A stretch of 64,000 nucleotides of DNA. It comes from a bacterium (GTDB lineage: Bacteria; Bacillota; Clostridia; Christensenellales; Aristaeellaceae). Of this stretch, positions 48,829 through 56,974 are shown one piece after another; within the stretch, counting starts at the first letter, position 1; every line of letters starts with the position of its first letter. The stretch is taken from the NCBI GenBank assembly GCA_004563405.1, contig SFTH01000002.1, positions 62,001 to 126,000 on the forward strand, read 5' to 3'. The position numbers and the translations under genes are program-made. The notes under the pieces are model-generated. The model searched no databases. It was not told where the DNA came from and was given only the letters and a program-made list of their open reading frames with translations.

Positions 48829-49017
48829 TCAGTGGCGCTGCTCCTCCAGTAGATCCCGCACGAGCACCTGAATGAACTCCCTGCATTTTCCACAGCCCGT
48901 GCCGAATCGGAGGCGCTTCTCCACCTCCTCATAGCTGGAGGCGCCCTGCCGGATGGCGTCCTCGATCATGCCGTAGGTCACGTCCTTGCAGCTGCAGGCC
49001 AGTTTTTCCCGCTTCAT
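48829..49017 (-). CDS. BFD-like [2Fe-2S]-binding protein
   Basis: This encodes 62 residues. The pattern C-S-C near residue 8-10 and G-T-G-C-G-K-C near 42 gives the four cysteines of a bacterioferritin-associated-ferredoxin-type [2Fe-2S] site. Such proteins release iron from ferritin or deliver electrons to Fe-S systems. It is convergent with the feo operon, consistent with iron homeostasis. ATG 49017 has GGGGAGG upstream; the longer frame from 49122 lacks a site. Confidence 0.88.
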   Translation of the reverse strand: MKREKLACSCKDVTYGMIEDAIRQGASSYEEVEKRLRFGTGCGKCREFIQVLVRDLLEEQRH

Positions 49018-49045
49018 GTTTTTCCCTCCCCTGCGTTTTTCCCTT

Positions 49046-49074
49046 ATTATACCAGCAATGCCATCCCCGCACAA
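49046..49074 (-). promoter_or_regulatory. BFD-like gene promoter
   Basis: The minus strand has TTGTGC (49074-49069), a 17-nt spacer and TATAAT (49051-49046). I see no DtxR-type box here. Confidence 0.75.
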
Positions 49075-49127
49075 TCGCCGCGCGGGCGCCCTTGCACGGG
49101 CCCGCAGTTCTGCGCTCGTCAAAGCAC

Positions 49128-49165
49128 CGGAGGGCTCCTGCGCGGCAATGCGCTGGAGCCCTCCG
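49128..49165 (-). terminator. Terminator after symporter gene
   Basis: CGGAGGGCTCC pairs perfectly with GGAGCCCTCCG (49128-49138 with 49155-49165), 33 nt past the minus-strand stop; the T-run after it is short. Confidence 0.65.
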
Positions 49166-49198
49166 ATGCAGTTTCACCTTTTACAGGAAAGGATTGCG

Positions 49199-50422
49199 TC
49201 ACGCGGCCTTCTTGCGGGCGCTGCGCTTCTCCTCGATCTTCGAGACGACGACTGCGCAGGATGCGTCGCCGACGATGTTGAGGGTGGTGCGACCCATGTC
49301 GAAGATCTTGTCCACGCCATAGATCAGGGCGATGCCCTCCACCGGCAGACCGACCGCCTCCAGAACCATGGCCAGCATGATCATGCCCGCGCCGGAGACG
49401 CCGGCGGTGCCGATGGAGGCCAGGGTCGCGGTGAGCACCACGGCGAGCATCTGGCTCAGGTTCAGCGTCACGCCGTAGCAGGTGGCGATGAAGATGGTGG
49501 CCACACCCATGTAGATGGCGGTGCCGTCCATGTTGATGGTCGCGCCCAGGGGCAGGATGAAGGAGCTGTACTCCGGGTTCGCGCCCATCTTGTCAGAGCA
49601 CTCCTTGGTCAGCGGCAGCGTGGCCACGGAGGAAGTGCTGGTGAAGGCGAAGATGATCGCGGGAATCATGTTCTTGAAGAAGGTCACGGGATTCATGCCC
49701 GCAATGGACTTCACTGCGACGGAGTAGACGATGAACATGTGCAGGATGTATCCGAGGTACGCCACGCCCAGGACGATGGCCAGGGAGCCCACGATGGCGG
49801 GGCCGTTGACGGCGACCACGTTCACCATCAGGCAGAACACGCCGATGGGAGAGCACTTGATGATCAGCATCATGATCTTCATGAACACCTCGTAGGCGCT
49901 CTCGACCACAGTGACCATCGGCTGCGCCTTCTCGCCCACCAGCAGGATGCCCGCGCCGATGAACAGCGCGATTACGATCACCTGAAGCATGGTGGCGTTC
50001 ACCAGCGGAGCCCACAGGTTGCTGGGGAAGATGTTCACGATGGTATCCATGAAGTTGGAGGAATTGGCCGTATATTCCGCGCCGGTGGTGTCCAGCAGCG
50101 GGAACGCGCCCTTGAAGATGTTGGCCACGGCCAGACCGATCACGATGGCGATCAGGGTGGTGATCATGTAGTAGACGATGGTCTTCCAGCCGATGGCGCC
50201 CACCTTTTTGATGTCCTTCATGGAGATCATGCCGCAGATCAGGCTCAGCAGCACGATGGGCACGACGATGAACTTCAGCAGGTTGATGAAGATGGTTCCG
50301 ATGGGCTTGATGTACTGGGTGGTGAGCTCAGGCTTGCCCAGGAAGCACAGACCCACGAGGATACCGGCCACCATGGCGATGAAGATCCACGCGGCCAAAC
50401 CGAGCTTTTTCCTGTTTTTCAT
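49199..50422 (-). CDS. Dicarboxylate/amino acid:cation symporter
   Basis: This encodes about 407 residues of the glutamate transporter (DAACS, GltPh-like) family, with eight helices and two re-entrant hairpins. HP1 carries S-T-S-S-V-A-T-L-P-L; the N-M-D-G-T-A sodium motif is in G-A-T-I-N-M-D-G-T-A; HP2 has G-T-A-G-V-S-G-A-G; and the last helix has the D-x-x-x-T-x-x-N-V-x-G-D pattern with its substrate-binding residues. ATG 50422 behind GAGGGGG is preferred; a TTG 18 nt upstream is in frame. It is monocistronic. Confidence 0.94.
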   Translation of the reverse strand: MKNRKKLGLAAWIFIAMVAGILVGLCFLGKPELTTQYIKPIGTIFINLLKFIVVPIVLLSLICGMISMKDIKKVGAIGWKTIVYYMITTLIAIVIGLAVANIFKGAFPLLDTTGAEYTANSSNFMDTIVNIFPSNLWAPLVNATMLQVIVIALFIGAGILLVGEKAQPMVTVVESAYEVFMKIMMLIIKCSPIGVFCLMVNVVAVNGPAIVGSLAIVLGVAYLGYILHMFIVYSVAVKSIAGMNPVTFFKNMIPAIIFAFTSTSSVATLPLTKECSDKMGANPEYSSFILPLGATINMDGTAIYMGVATIFIATCYGVTLNLSQMLAVVLTATLASIGTAGVSGAGMIMLAMVLEAVGLPVEGIALIYGVDKIFDMGRTTLNIVGDASCAVVVSKIEEKRSARKKAA

Positions 50423-50455
50423 GATATTCCCCCTCTGCAAAAAATAGACACCTTG

Positions 50456-50488
50456 ATTATACCGTAAAAAACATATTTTGTATACGGT
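50456..50488 (-). promoter_or_regulatory. Symporter promoter with inverted repeat
   Basis: The minus strand has TATAAT (50461-50456). ACCGTA...TACGGT (50461-50466 and 50483-50488) brackets the spacer. A weak TATACA is at the -35 position. Beyond it, 50489-50647 is AT-rich and I see nothing else in it. Confidence 0.55.
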
Positions 50489-50647
50489 TTCTTAGCGGAA
50501 TCATCGAATTTTCTTTGATTTATTTCATGTTTTACGGCATAAATCGGCGGAATTTGCATCAAAAGATGCACATCAATGTATAAATATACCGCGATCCGTC
50601 GTTTTGACCGCGCTCCGTTGCGCGCCGGTTAATTCTCGCGCCGCCCA

Positions 50648-50716
50648 TTGACAGTTGTGTGCGCCTGCGCTATACTAAAACATAGTTGCAGAACATAGTT
50701 TTAAAACAGTTGTTTT
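50648..50716 (+). promoter_or_regulatory. tetR-type promoter and operator
   Basis: TTGACA (50648-50653), 17-nt spacer, TATACT (50671-50676). AACATAGTT occurs twice (50679-50687, 50693-50701), followed by the perfect palindrome AAAACA-GT-TGTTTT (50703-50716). These cover the expected start of transcription and suit autorepression. Confidence 0.75.
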
Positions 50717-50731
50717 TAAGGAGGATGTACA

Positions 50732-51367
50732 ATGCCGCCCAAACCAAAGTTCACCCGGGAGGAAGTTGCCGCCGCCGCGCTCCAGATCATCCGGGAGGCA
50801 GGCGTGGACGCGCTGACTGCGCGCAGCCTCGGTGCGCGCCTCGGAACCTCCGCCCGGCCCATCTTCACGCTGTTCAAGGGCATGGACGAGGTCCGCTGGG
50901 CCGCGCGCGAGCTGGCGATGCGGAAATTTGAGGCCTACATCGGGGACTATGAGGCGTACACCCCGGCGTTCAAGCGCGTCGGCATGCAGATGGTCTCCTA
51001 TGGAATTCACGAACCGGAGCTCTATAAGCTGCTGTTCATGCAGGAGCGCCCCGCGGGCCATCGCTTCGAGGATGCGCTCCGCGAGATGGGCGGCATGGCG
51101 GACACCTGTACCCGACTGATCGAGCGGGATTACCACATGACCCACGCCCAGGCCCGGACGCTGTTCGAGCAGATGTGGGTGCACGCCTTTGCCATGGGCG
51201 CGCTCTGCGCCCTGAAAGTCTGCGACTTCACACAGGAGGAGATCTCCCAAAGTCTCGGCCAGGTGTTCGTCGGCCTGGGCATGGCCATCCACTCGGGCCG
51301 CCTGGAGGAGTCCATTCGCCAGCCGGTCCGGGACGGCCATGCGCCGAAGGGAGGCCCCGCGCAATGA
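50732..51367 (+). CDS. TetR/AcrR family regulator
   Basis: This encodes 211 residues. The N-terminal HTH (F-T-R-E-E-V-A-A-A-A-L, then L-T-A-R-S-L-G-A-R-L-G-T-S-A-R-P-I-F-T-L-F-K) is typical, with R-P-I-F in place of the more usual Y-x-H-F recognition ending. The C-terminal ligand domain matches the WHG-like subgroup in length. It heads an operon with a lipoprotein (4-nt overlap), a flavodoxin-like protein, a membrane protein and a phosphatidyltransferase. GGAGG precedes ATG 50732. Confidence 0.9.
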   Translation: MPPKPKFTREEVAAAALQIIREAGVDALTARSLGARLGTSARPIFTLFKGMDEVRWAARELAMRKFEAYIGDYEAYTPAFKRVGMQMVSYGIHEPELYKLLFMQERPAGHRFEDALREMGGMADTCTRLIERDYHMTHAQARTLFEQMWVHAFAMGALCALKVCDFTQEEISQSLGQVFVGLGMAIHSGRLEESIRQPVRDGHAPKGGPAQ

Positions 51368-51777
51368 AGCGAATCTGGCTGCTCCTGCTCGCGCTCGCAC
51401 TGCTCTGCAGCTGCGCCGCGAAGCCGGCGTTCAACGGCAGCCGCATCATGAACGCGGATCTCTTTGAAATGGAGTACACCGCCCTCAACGGCACCATCTC
51501 CCACACGCTGGAGCTTCACGACGGCGACGTCCTCGACGTGTACATCGAAGACATCGCCGGTCGCCTGGATGCGAGCGTCCGGCCGGAGGGCGGCGCGCCC
51601 ATCTACCGCGGCGCGGACATACCCGACGCCCGCTTTCAGCTGCCCATCTCCGAGGGTGGCCGCTATGAAATCTCCGTGACCGGCGACGGAGCCCGGGGAA
51701 GCGTGCGCTTTGCGCGCGTCCGATCCGAAGCCGCGGCTCCGGATTCACAGTTCACCGACAGGACAAAGGAGGATTGA
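51364..51777 (+). CDS. Small lipoprotein of unknown function
   Basis: This encodes 137 residues. A short leucine/alanine signal ends in the lipobox L-C-S-C near residue 16, so the mature protein is lipid-anchored. The rest looks like a beta-rich domain: L-E-L-H-D-G-D-V-L-D-V-Y-I-E-D near residue 52 and P-I-S-E-G-G-R-Y-E-I-S-V-T-G-D near 97, resembling pre-peptidase C-terminal-like sandwiches; this is weak. ATG 51364 overlaps the TetR stop (ATGA). Confidence 0.82.
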   Translation: MKRIWLLLLALALLCSCAAKPAFNGSRIMNADLFEMEYTALNGTISHTLELHDGDVLDVYIEDIAGRLDASVRPEGGAPIYRGADIPDARFQLPISEGGRYEISVTGDGARGSVRFARVRSEAAAPDSQFTDRTKED

Positions 51778-51783
51778 TTTCCC

Positions 51784-52473
51784 ATGAAGATACTCGCCTT
51801 CAACGGAAGCCCCAAGCGGGAGGTCAGCGACACCCTGCACCTGACCCGCGCCTTTCTGGCGGGCATGGACGACTTTTGCGAAAACCGGACGCACCTGGTG
51901 CACGTCGCCGACTGCCACATCGAATTCTGCACCGGCTGCTTCTCCTGCATGCGCAACGGCGGCAACTGCATTCACGACGACGACATGCGCGGCATCCTGG
52001 AGGAGATTCTCGCCTCCGACCTGCTGATCTTCAGCTTTCCGCTGTACTGCTACGGCATGCCCGCACCCCTCAAGGCGCTCATCGACCGCACCCTGCCCCT
52101 CTCCTCCCTGGCGATGCACAGGGTGGACGGCCGCTACGAACACGAAGCGCAGGCGGACTTTTCCCACCTGCGCTATGTGATGATCAGCGGCTGCGGCTTC
52201 CCCAGCGGCAGCAACAACTTCGAGCCCATGGAGCAGCAATTCCGGCGCATGTTTCCCAACAACGCCACTGTGCTCACCGTGCCGGAATCGCCCATGTTCA
52301 GCGCCCCGGAGGCCGCGCCGGTCACGCGCCCCTTCCTGGAAAAGGTGCGCCGGGCGGGCTTTGAATACGCCCGAGACGGCGTAATCTCCGCAGCGACCCG
52401 CGCGGCGCTCTCCGTACCCATGATTCCCGAGGCGGACTATGTGGCCATCGCAAACGCCAGCGCGCGGGGATGA
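51784..52473 (+). CDS. Flavodoxin-like NAD(P)H-dependent oxidoreductase
   Basis: This encodes 229 residues of the flavodoxin_2/FMN_red type. The FMN phosphate loop is F-N-G-S-P-K near residues 6-11. A cysteine motif C-T-G-C-F-S-C near 50 is typical of the iron-sulfur-flavoprotein-like subgroup, followed by S-F-P-L-Y-C-Y-G-M-P-A-P-L-K that closes the flavin site. The substrate is unknown; reduction of quinones, nitro compounds or disulfides is usual. AAAGGAGG precedes ATG 51784. Confidence 0.88.
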   Translation: MKILAFNGSPKREVSDTLHLTRAFLAGMDDFCENRTHLVHVADCHIEFCTGCFSCMRNGGNCIHDDDMRGILEEILASDLLIFSFPLYCYGMPAPLKALIDRTLPLSSLAMHRVDGRYEHEAQADFSHLRYVMISGCGFPSGSNNFEPMEQQFRRMFPNNATVLTVPESPMFSAPEAAPVTRPFLEKVRRAGFEYARDGVISAATRAALSVPMIPEADYVAIANASARG

Positions 52474-52486
52474 CGGAGGCGAACCC

Positions 52487-52951
52487 ATGATTCGAATCAA
52501 CTGGGACGGCCTGTGCGCCGTGGCGATCCTGATGCTTCCCAACATCGCCTTCGCCCTTCGGGGAAGGGCGGGCTTTCAAAACCTCTGGCACAACCGCGCG
52601 GTGGAGCTCCTCGAACAGATCGGCCGCTTCGGCTGCTTCCTCTTCATGTTTCTGGAACTCCCGGCGCTGTGCCCGGGCTTCTGGTTTGCCGGCGGGCGCG
52701 CCGCCTACCGCATCGCCGGAGGCGCGCTGCTGCTGCTCTATTGCGCCGTCTGGATTGTGCTCTGGCGGCGCGATTGCCTGTTCCGCGCGGCGGCGCTCTC
52801 CGCACTGCCCTCCGCGCTGTTCCTGTGCTGCGGCGTCCTGACGCGCAACCTTCTCCTGAGCGCTGCCGCCCTCATCTTCGCCCCCTGCCACATCCTGCTG
52901 AGCGTCAAAAACGCCGCGCGAAAGCAGTCGGAACAGAGCAGCCATGCGTAA
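52487..52951 (+). CDS. Membrane protein of unknown function
   Basis: This encodes 154 residues with four hydrophobic segments (about 7-24, 45-65, 73-92 and 100-140). Between the first two lies a conserved-looking N-R-A-V-E-L-L-E-Q-I-G-R-F-G stretch. No catalytic motif is seen. It overlaps the phosphatidyltransferase gene by 8 nt, so the two are probably translated together and may work together. GGAGGCG precedes ATG 52487. Confidence 0.75.
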   Translation: MIRINWDGLCAVAILMLPNIAFALRGRAGFQNLWHNRAVELLEQIGRFGCFLFMFLELPALCPGFWFAGGRAAYRIAGGALLLLYCAVWIVLWRRDCLFRAAALSALPSALFLCCGVLTRNLLLSAAALIFAPCHILLSVKNAARKQSEQSSHA

Positions 52952-53549
52952 ATCCCAGCTCCCCAACCTTCTGAGCGCGCTGCGCATCCCGCTTTCGCTG
53001 CTGCTGTTCGCCTTCGCGCCGGACTCGGCCCCCTTTCTCGCCCTCTATACTCTGTGCGGACTCAGCGACATGCTGGATGGCTTTCTTGCCCGCCACCTGA
53101 ACTGCGCAAGTCCATTCGGCGCGCGGCTGGACAGCTTCGCGGACTTTCTCTTCTTCGCGGTCGCGGCGCTGCGCCTGCTGCCCGGGCTTCTGCCGCGCCT
53201 TACACCCCTCCTGTGGGCGGGCGCGTCGGGCGCGCTGCTCCTCCGGCTGGCCGGCTGCGCTGTGGCGCGGGCGCGCGGAGAGTCCCTTGCGCCGCTCCAC
53301 AGCCGCCTGAACCGCCTGACCGGACTTCTTCTCTTTCTGCTTCCTCTGCTGCTCCCCACCCACGCCTTCGCGCCCATGGCCCACATTGCCTGCGCGTCGG
53401 CCCTTCTCTCTACCCTGGACGAGCTGTTCGCCCGCCTCCGCGGCGCTTCACCGATCCCGGTTCCCTTCGGCGGAGCGAAGGCGCGCGGCTCGGACGGAAA
53501 GCCCGCGCGCACCCGCCCCGCCCTGCGGCGAAGGGGGCGCAGGCGCTGA
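52944..53549 (+). CDS. CDP-alcohol phosphatidyltransferase family protein
   Basis: This encodes 201 residues. The complete catalytic signature D-x2-D-G-x2-A-R-x8-G-x3-D-x3-D is present at about residues 37-62 (S-D-M-L-D-G-F-L-A-R ... G-A-R-L-D-S-F-A-D). Six membrane helices follow the family plan. The enzyme should move a phosphatidyl group from CDP-diacylglycerol to an alcohol; which alcohol is unknown. The C-terminal tail of about 35 residues is rich in Arg, Pro and Gly and is unusual for the family. It ends the TetR-led operon. Confidence 0.88.
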   Translation: MRKSQLPNLLSALRIPLSLLLFAFAPDSAPFLALYTLCGLSDMLDGFLARHLNCASPFGARLDSFADFLFFAVAALRLLPGLLPRLTPLLWAGASGALLLRLAGCAVARARGESLAPLHSRLNRLTGLLLFLLPLLLPTHAFAPMAHIACASALLSTLDELFARLRGASPIPVPFGGAKARGSDGKPARTRPALRRRGRRR

Positions 53550-53597
53550 TCAATCCCCCTGAACGCAGCCTTTGCTTGCCGGAAACCGCACAAAAAG

Positions 53598-53628
53598 TCG
53601 AGCATTTCTTCGTCCGGCGATGTAGAAT
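53598..53628 (+). promoter_or_regulatory. Promoter of UvrA paralogue
   Basis: GTCGAGC (from 53597), 19-nt spacer, TAGAATGGA (53623-53631). The -35 is poor and the spacing long, which suggests activator-dependent use. The same arrangement, with identical spacing, is at 55938-55968 before the AraC-type gene. The ATG inside the TAGAATGGA element is in frame with the gene but is taken as promoter, not start codon. Confidence 0.65.
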
Positions 53629-53665
53629 GGAGCACAAGTCTTATACGCTGAAAGGGGTTCATTCC

Positions 53666-55918
53666 ATGTCCGCACAGGATTTCATCACCATTCAGGGGCT
53701 GAATCAGAACAACCTGAAGAACATTTCGCTGAAGATACCCAAGGGAAAGATCGTGGTCTTCACCGGCGTGTCCGGCTCCGGCAAGTCCAGCATCGTGTTC
53801 GACACCATCGCCGCCGAGAGCCAGAGGCAGATGAGCGAGACCTACACCGCCTTTATCCGGGGCCGCCTGCCCAAGTATGAAAAGCCCCGGGTGGACAGGA
53901 TCGACAATCTCTCCGCCTCGGTCATCGTGGATCAGTCCCGGCTGGGCGGCAACGCCCGCTCCACTGTGGGCACCATCAGCGACATGTACGCCGCGCTGCG
54001 CCTGCTCTACTCCCGCATCGGTGCGCCCCAGGCGGGCACGGCCTCCTTCTTTTCCTTCAACGATCCCAACGGCATGTGCCCCCGCTGCTGCGGCATCGGC
54101 AAGGTGCTGGACGTGGACGTGGAGTCGCGGCTCGACCCGGAGAAGAGCTGGAACGAGGGCATGGCCGATCTTCCGGCCTTCCACACGGGCAACTGGTACT
54201 GGAAGCAGTACGCCGAATCCGGCCTCTTTCCCCTGGACAAGAAGTGGAAGGACTTCACCGAAACCGAGCGCAACCGCCTGCTCTACGGCGCGGACGCGCC
54301 CGGCGGCCCACGGCTCTCAAAGCGCGTGGAGGGCGTGTCCGTGTATCTGAACCGCATGCTCATCAAGCGGGACACCTCCGATCTCAGGGAGGCCTCCGTA
54401 AAGCGCCTGATGTCGCTGGTGCACGAAGCGCCCTGCCCGGAGTGCGGCGGACGGCGGCTGAACCCACGCGCCCTGGCCAGCCGGGTGGCGGGCTACGGCA
54501 TCGACGAGATGTGCGATATGGAGTTTACCGAACTCGTCCGGGTGCTCGAAGGGATCGACGATCCCCGGGCGCGCACGATCGTGGATGCGCTCGTGGCCTC
54601 CCTGAAGCGAATGATCGACATCGGCCTGCCCTACCTCTCCATGAACCGTGAGTCCGCCTCCCTCTCCGGCGGCGAAGCCCAGCGGCTCAAGCTCGTGCGC
54701 TACATGGGCAGCGCCCTCACCGGCATGATTTACATCTTCGACGAGCCCAGCACCGGCATGCATCCCCGGGACGTGCACCGCATGACCCGACTGATGCAGA
54801 AGCTGCGGGACCGGGGAAACACCGTTCTGGTAGTGGAGCACGACAAGGACGTGATCTCCATCGCCGACGAGGTGATCGATGTGGGGCCGCTGGCGGGCAG
54901 GAACGGCGGCCGGATACTCTTTCAGGGCAGCTACGAAGCCCTGCTCGCCTCCGGCACCCGCACCGGCAACGCCATGCTCCAGCGCATCCCGCTGAAGGAG
55001 CATCCCCGCGCGCCGAAGGGCTTTCTGCCCATCCGCAACGCGCGGCTGCACAACCTGAAGGACGTATCGGTGGACGTGCCCCTGGGGGTGCTTACCGCTG
55101 TCACCGGCGTAGCGGGCTCCGGCAAGAGTTCGCTGATCCGGGACGTGTTCGCCCGGCAGTACGCCGACCGGGTGGTGCTGGTGGACCAGTCCCCGGTCAC
55201 GGCCACGGGCCGCTCCACCCCGGCCACCTTCCTCGGCTTCTTCGACGACATCCGCCGTCTGATGGCTGCCGCGTGCGGCGTGGACGCGGGGCTGTTCTCC
55301 TTCAACAGCCGTGGCGCGTGCCCGGCGTGCCACGGCCGCGGCGTGGTCGTGACGGAACTGGTGTTCATGGATCCGGTGACCACCGTGTGCGAGGCCTGCG
55401 AAGGGCAACGCTTCAGCCGCGAGGCGCTGTCCCACCGATACCGCGGAAAGAACATCGTGGAGATCCTGAACCTGTCCTCAGAGGAGGCCTGCGAATTCTT
55501 CCGGGATCAGCCAAAGCTCCGCCGGGCAATCCAGGCCATGGTGGACGTGGGTCTGCCCTACCTCTCCCTGGGCCAGCCCCTCTCGACTCTCTCCGGCGGC
55601 GAGCGCCAGCGGGTCAAGCTGGCCAAATACCTGGACAAAAAGGGAAACATCTACGTCCTGGACGAGCCCACCACGGGGTTGCACGCCTCGGACGTGCAGG
55701 GCATCATGCATCTGCTGGACGGCTTCGTGCAGCGGGGCAACACGGTCATCGTCATCGAGCACAACCTGGACGTGATGAAGCAGGCGGACTACATCATCGA
55801 CGTGGGCCCGGATGGCGGCACCGCCGGAGGTCGGGTGGTGTTCACCGGCACGCCCCGGGAGATGGCGGAGCACGGAGAGACCATCACCGCGGACTACCTG
55901 CGCCGCGCCCTCGCATAG
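53666..55918 (+). CDS. UvrA-like ABC excinuclease paralogue
   Basis: This encodes about 750 residues, roughly 190 shorter than housekeeping UvrA. Both ABC halves are present: Walker A G-V-S-G-S-G-K-S-S near residue 34 and G-V-A-G-S-G-K-S-S near 481, with signatures L-S-G-G-E near 333 and L-S-G-G-E-R-Q-R near 642. Cysteine pairs of the zinc modules remain (C-P-E-C-G-G; C-P-A-C-H-G-R-G with C-E-A-C-E-G). The shortening fits loss of the UvrB-binding region, as in UvrA2-type proteins tied to drug tolerance. ATG 53666 has AAGGGG 8 nt upstream. Confidence 0.88.
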   Translation: MSAQDFITIQGLNQNNLKNISLKIPKGKIVVFTGVSGSGKSSIVFDTIAAESQRQMSETYTAFIRGRLPKYEKPRVDRIDNLSASVIVDQSRLGGNARSTVGTISDMYAALRLLYSRIGAPQAGTASFFSFNDPNGMCPRCCGIGKVLDVDVESRLDPEKSWNEGMADLPAFHTGNWYWKQYAESGLFPLDKKWKDFTETERNRLLYGADAPGGPRLSKRVEGVSVYLNRMLIKRDTSDLREASVKRLMSLVHEAPCPECGGRRLNPRALASRVAGYGIDEMCDMEFTELVRVLEGIDDPRARTIVDALVASLKRMIDIGLPYLSMNRESASLSGGEAQRLKLVRYMGSALTGMIYIFDEPSTGMHPRDVHRMTRLMQKLRDRGNTVLVVEHDKDVISIADEVIDVGPLAGRNGGRILFQGSYEALLASGTRTGNAMLQRIPLKEHPRAPKGFLPIRNARLHNLKDVSVDVPLGVLTAVTGVAGSGKSSLIRDVFARQYADRVVLVDQSPVTATGRSTPATFLGFFDDIRRLMAAACGVDAGLFSFNSRGACPACHGRGVVVTELVFMDPVTTVCEACEGQRFSREALSHRYRGKNIVEILNLSSEEACEFFRDQPKLRRAIQAMVDVGLPYLSLGQPLSTLSGGERQRVKLAKYLDKKGNIYVLDEPTTGLHASDVQGIMHLLDGFVQRGNTVIVIEHNLDVMKQADYIIDVGPDGGTAGGRVVFTGTPREMAEHGETITADYLRRALA

Positions 55919-55937
55919 TGCACGTTCGCAAGCAGGG

Positions 55938-55968
55938 TCGAGCGCTTTTCAATTTGAAGCGCTAGAAT
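55938..55968 (+). promoter_or_regulatory. Promoter of AraC/GyrI regulator
   Basis: GTCGAGC (from 55937), 19-nt spacer, TAGAATGGA (55963-55971), matching the UvrA-paralogue promoter base for base at both ends. Within the spacer, AGCGCTT (55941-55947) and AAGCGCT (55957-55963) form an inverted repeat that could be an activator site. Confidence 0.65.
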
Positions 55969-55993
55969 GGAACGCGTCGGGAGGCGAATGAAC

Positions 55994-56884
55994 ATGACGG
56001 AGCAGATACTGGCCGTGCAGCGCATGCAGGATTACATCGAAGAACACCTGATGGACGAGATCTCCCTGGCCGACCTCGCCCGCGCGTCCCTCTTTTCTCC
56101 CTGGCACGCCCACCGGCTGTTTCACCGGCTCACGGGCCTCACCCCGGCGGAGTACATCCGGCGGCTGCGGCTCTCCCGCTCCGCACTGCGCCTCAAGTCG
56201 GGCGGCCTGCGGGTGGCGGACGCGGCCTTCGAACTGGGCTTCGGCAGCGTGGACGGCTATCAGCGGGCGTTCCGCCGGGAATTCGGCTGCAATCCGGGCG
56301 AATACATCCGCACGAAAGTTCCCCTGCCCCTGTTCATTCCCTACGGCGTCAAATTCCGCGAACTCAGGGAGGAGTCATTCAATATGGAAAATTCGCAAAG
56401 TGTATTCGTTCAACTGGTGCGCAAGGGTGCGCGCGACGTGATTCTCAAGCGGGGCCGCAGCGCCGGGGATTACTTTGCCTACTGCGAGGAAGTGGGCTGC
56501 GACGTGTGGGGGCTGCTCACCAGCATGGACTCCCTCTGCGGCGAGCCCGTGTGCCTGTGGCTGCCGGAGGCATACCGCGCACCGGGCACCTCCACCTATG
56601 TGCAGGGCGTGGAAGTGGACGCCGCCTATGACGGACCCGTCCCCGAGGGCTTCGACCGCATCTCCCTGCCCGAGGCGGAGTATCTGGTCTTCCAGGGCGA
56701 ACCCTTCCGGGAGGAGGACTACTGCGCCGCCATCGCCGCGGTGCAGCACAGCATGGACCGCTACGATCCCTCCCTCATCGGCTACCGCTGGGACGACGAC
56801 AGCCCCCGCATCCAACTGGAACCCCGTGGCGAGCGCGGCTACATCGAGCTGCGCGCCGTGCGGCCGCTGAATGCACTGGCGTAA
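55994..56884 (+). CDS. AraC-type regulator with GyrI-like effector domain
   Basis: This encodes about 296 residues. Two AraC helix-turn-helix units occupy residues 5-105 (D-E-I-S-L-A-D-L-A-R-A-S-L-F-S-P-W-H-A-H-R-L-F and A-A-F-E-L-G-F-G-S-V-D-G-Y-Q-R-A-F-R-R-E-F-G). After a linker, residues 135-296 are a GyrI-like ligand domain, the plan of Rob and BmrR-type sensors of toxic compounds. ATG 55994 is chosen because GGGAGG is 9 nt upstream. It follows the UvrA paralogue by 75 nt and shares its promoter type, so it likely controls both. Confidence 0.93.
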   Translation: MTEQILAVQRMQDYIEEHLMDEISLADLARASLFSPWHAHRLFHRLTGLTPAEYIRRLRLSRSALRLKSGGLRVADAAFELGFGSVDGYQRAFRREFGCNPGEYIRTKVPLPLFIPYGVKFRELREESFNMENSQSVFVQLVRKGARDVILKRGRSAGDYFAYCEEVGCDVWGLLTSMDSLCGEPVCLWLPEAYRAPGTSTYVQGVEVDAAYDGPVPEGFDRISLPEAEYLVFQGEPFREEDYCAAIAAVQHSMDRYDPSLIGYRWDDDSPRIQLEPRGERGYIELRAVRPLNALA

Positions 56885-56889
56885 AGCGA

Positions 56890-56925
56890 TCCTGCGGCGC
56901 TGTGCATCTTCCCACAGCCCTGCAG
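56890..56925. terminator. Hairpin between convergent araC-type and kinase genes
   Basis: CCTGC...GCTGTG pairs with CACAGC...GCAGG across 56890-56925; no T-run follows on the plus strand. A terminator role is plausible because the genes converge here. Confidence 0.45.
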
Positions 56926-56974
56926 GAAGAACCCGTCCCGATATTCGCCCCGGAGCAATTGCAACTGCATCGAT

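Noticed and set aside
47358..48932. Long minus-strand open frame opposite feoB
   Set aside because: Low-complexity His/Gly/Asp composition, no ribosome site, and feoB on the other strand is unmistakable.
53627..53665. In-frame ATG at 53627 as start of the UvrA paralogue, and ATG at 55967 for the AraC gene
   Set aside because: Both ATGs are part of the repeated TAGAATGGA promoter element and have no ribosome site; the starts at 53666 and 55994 do.
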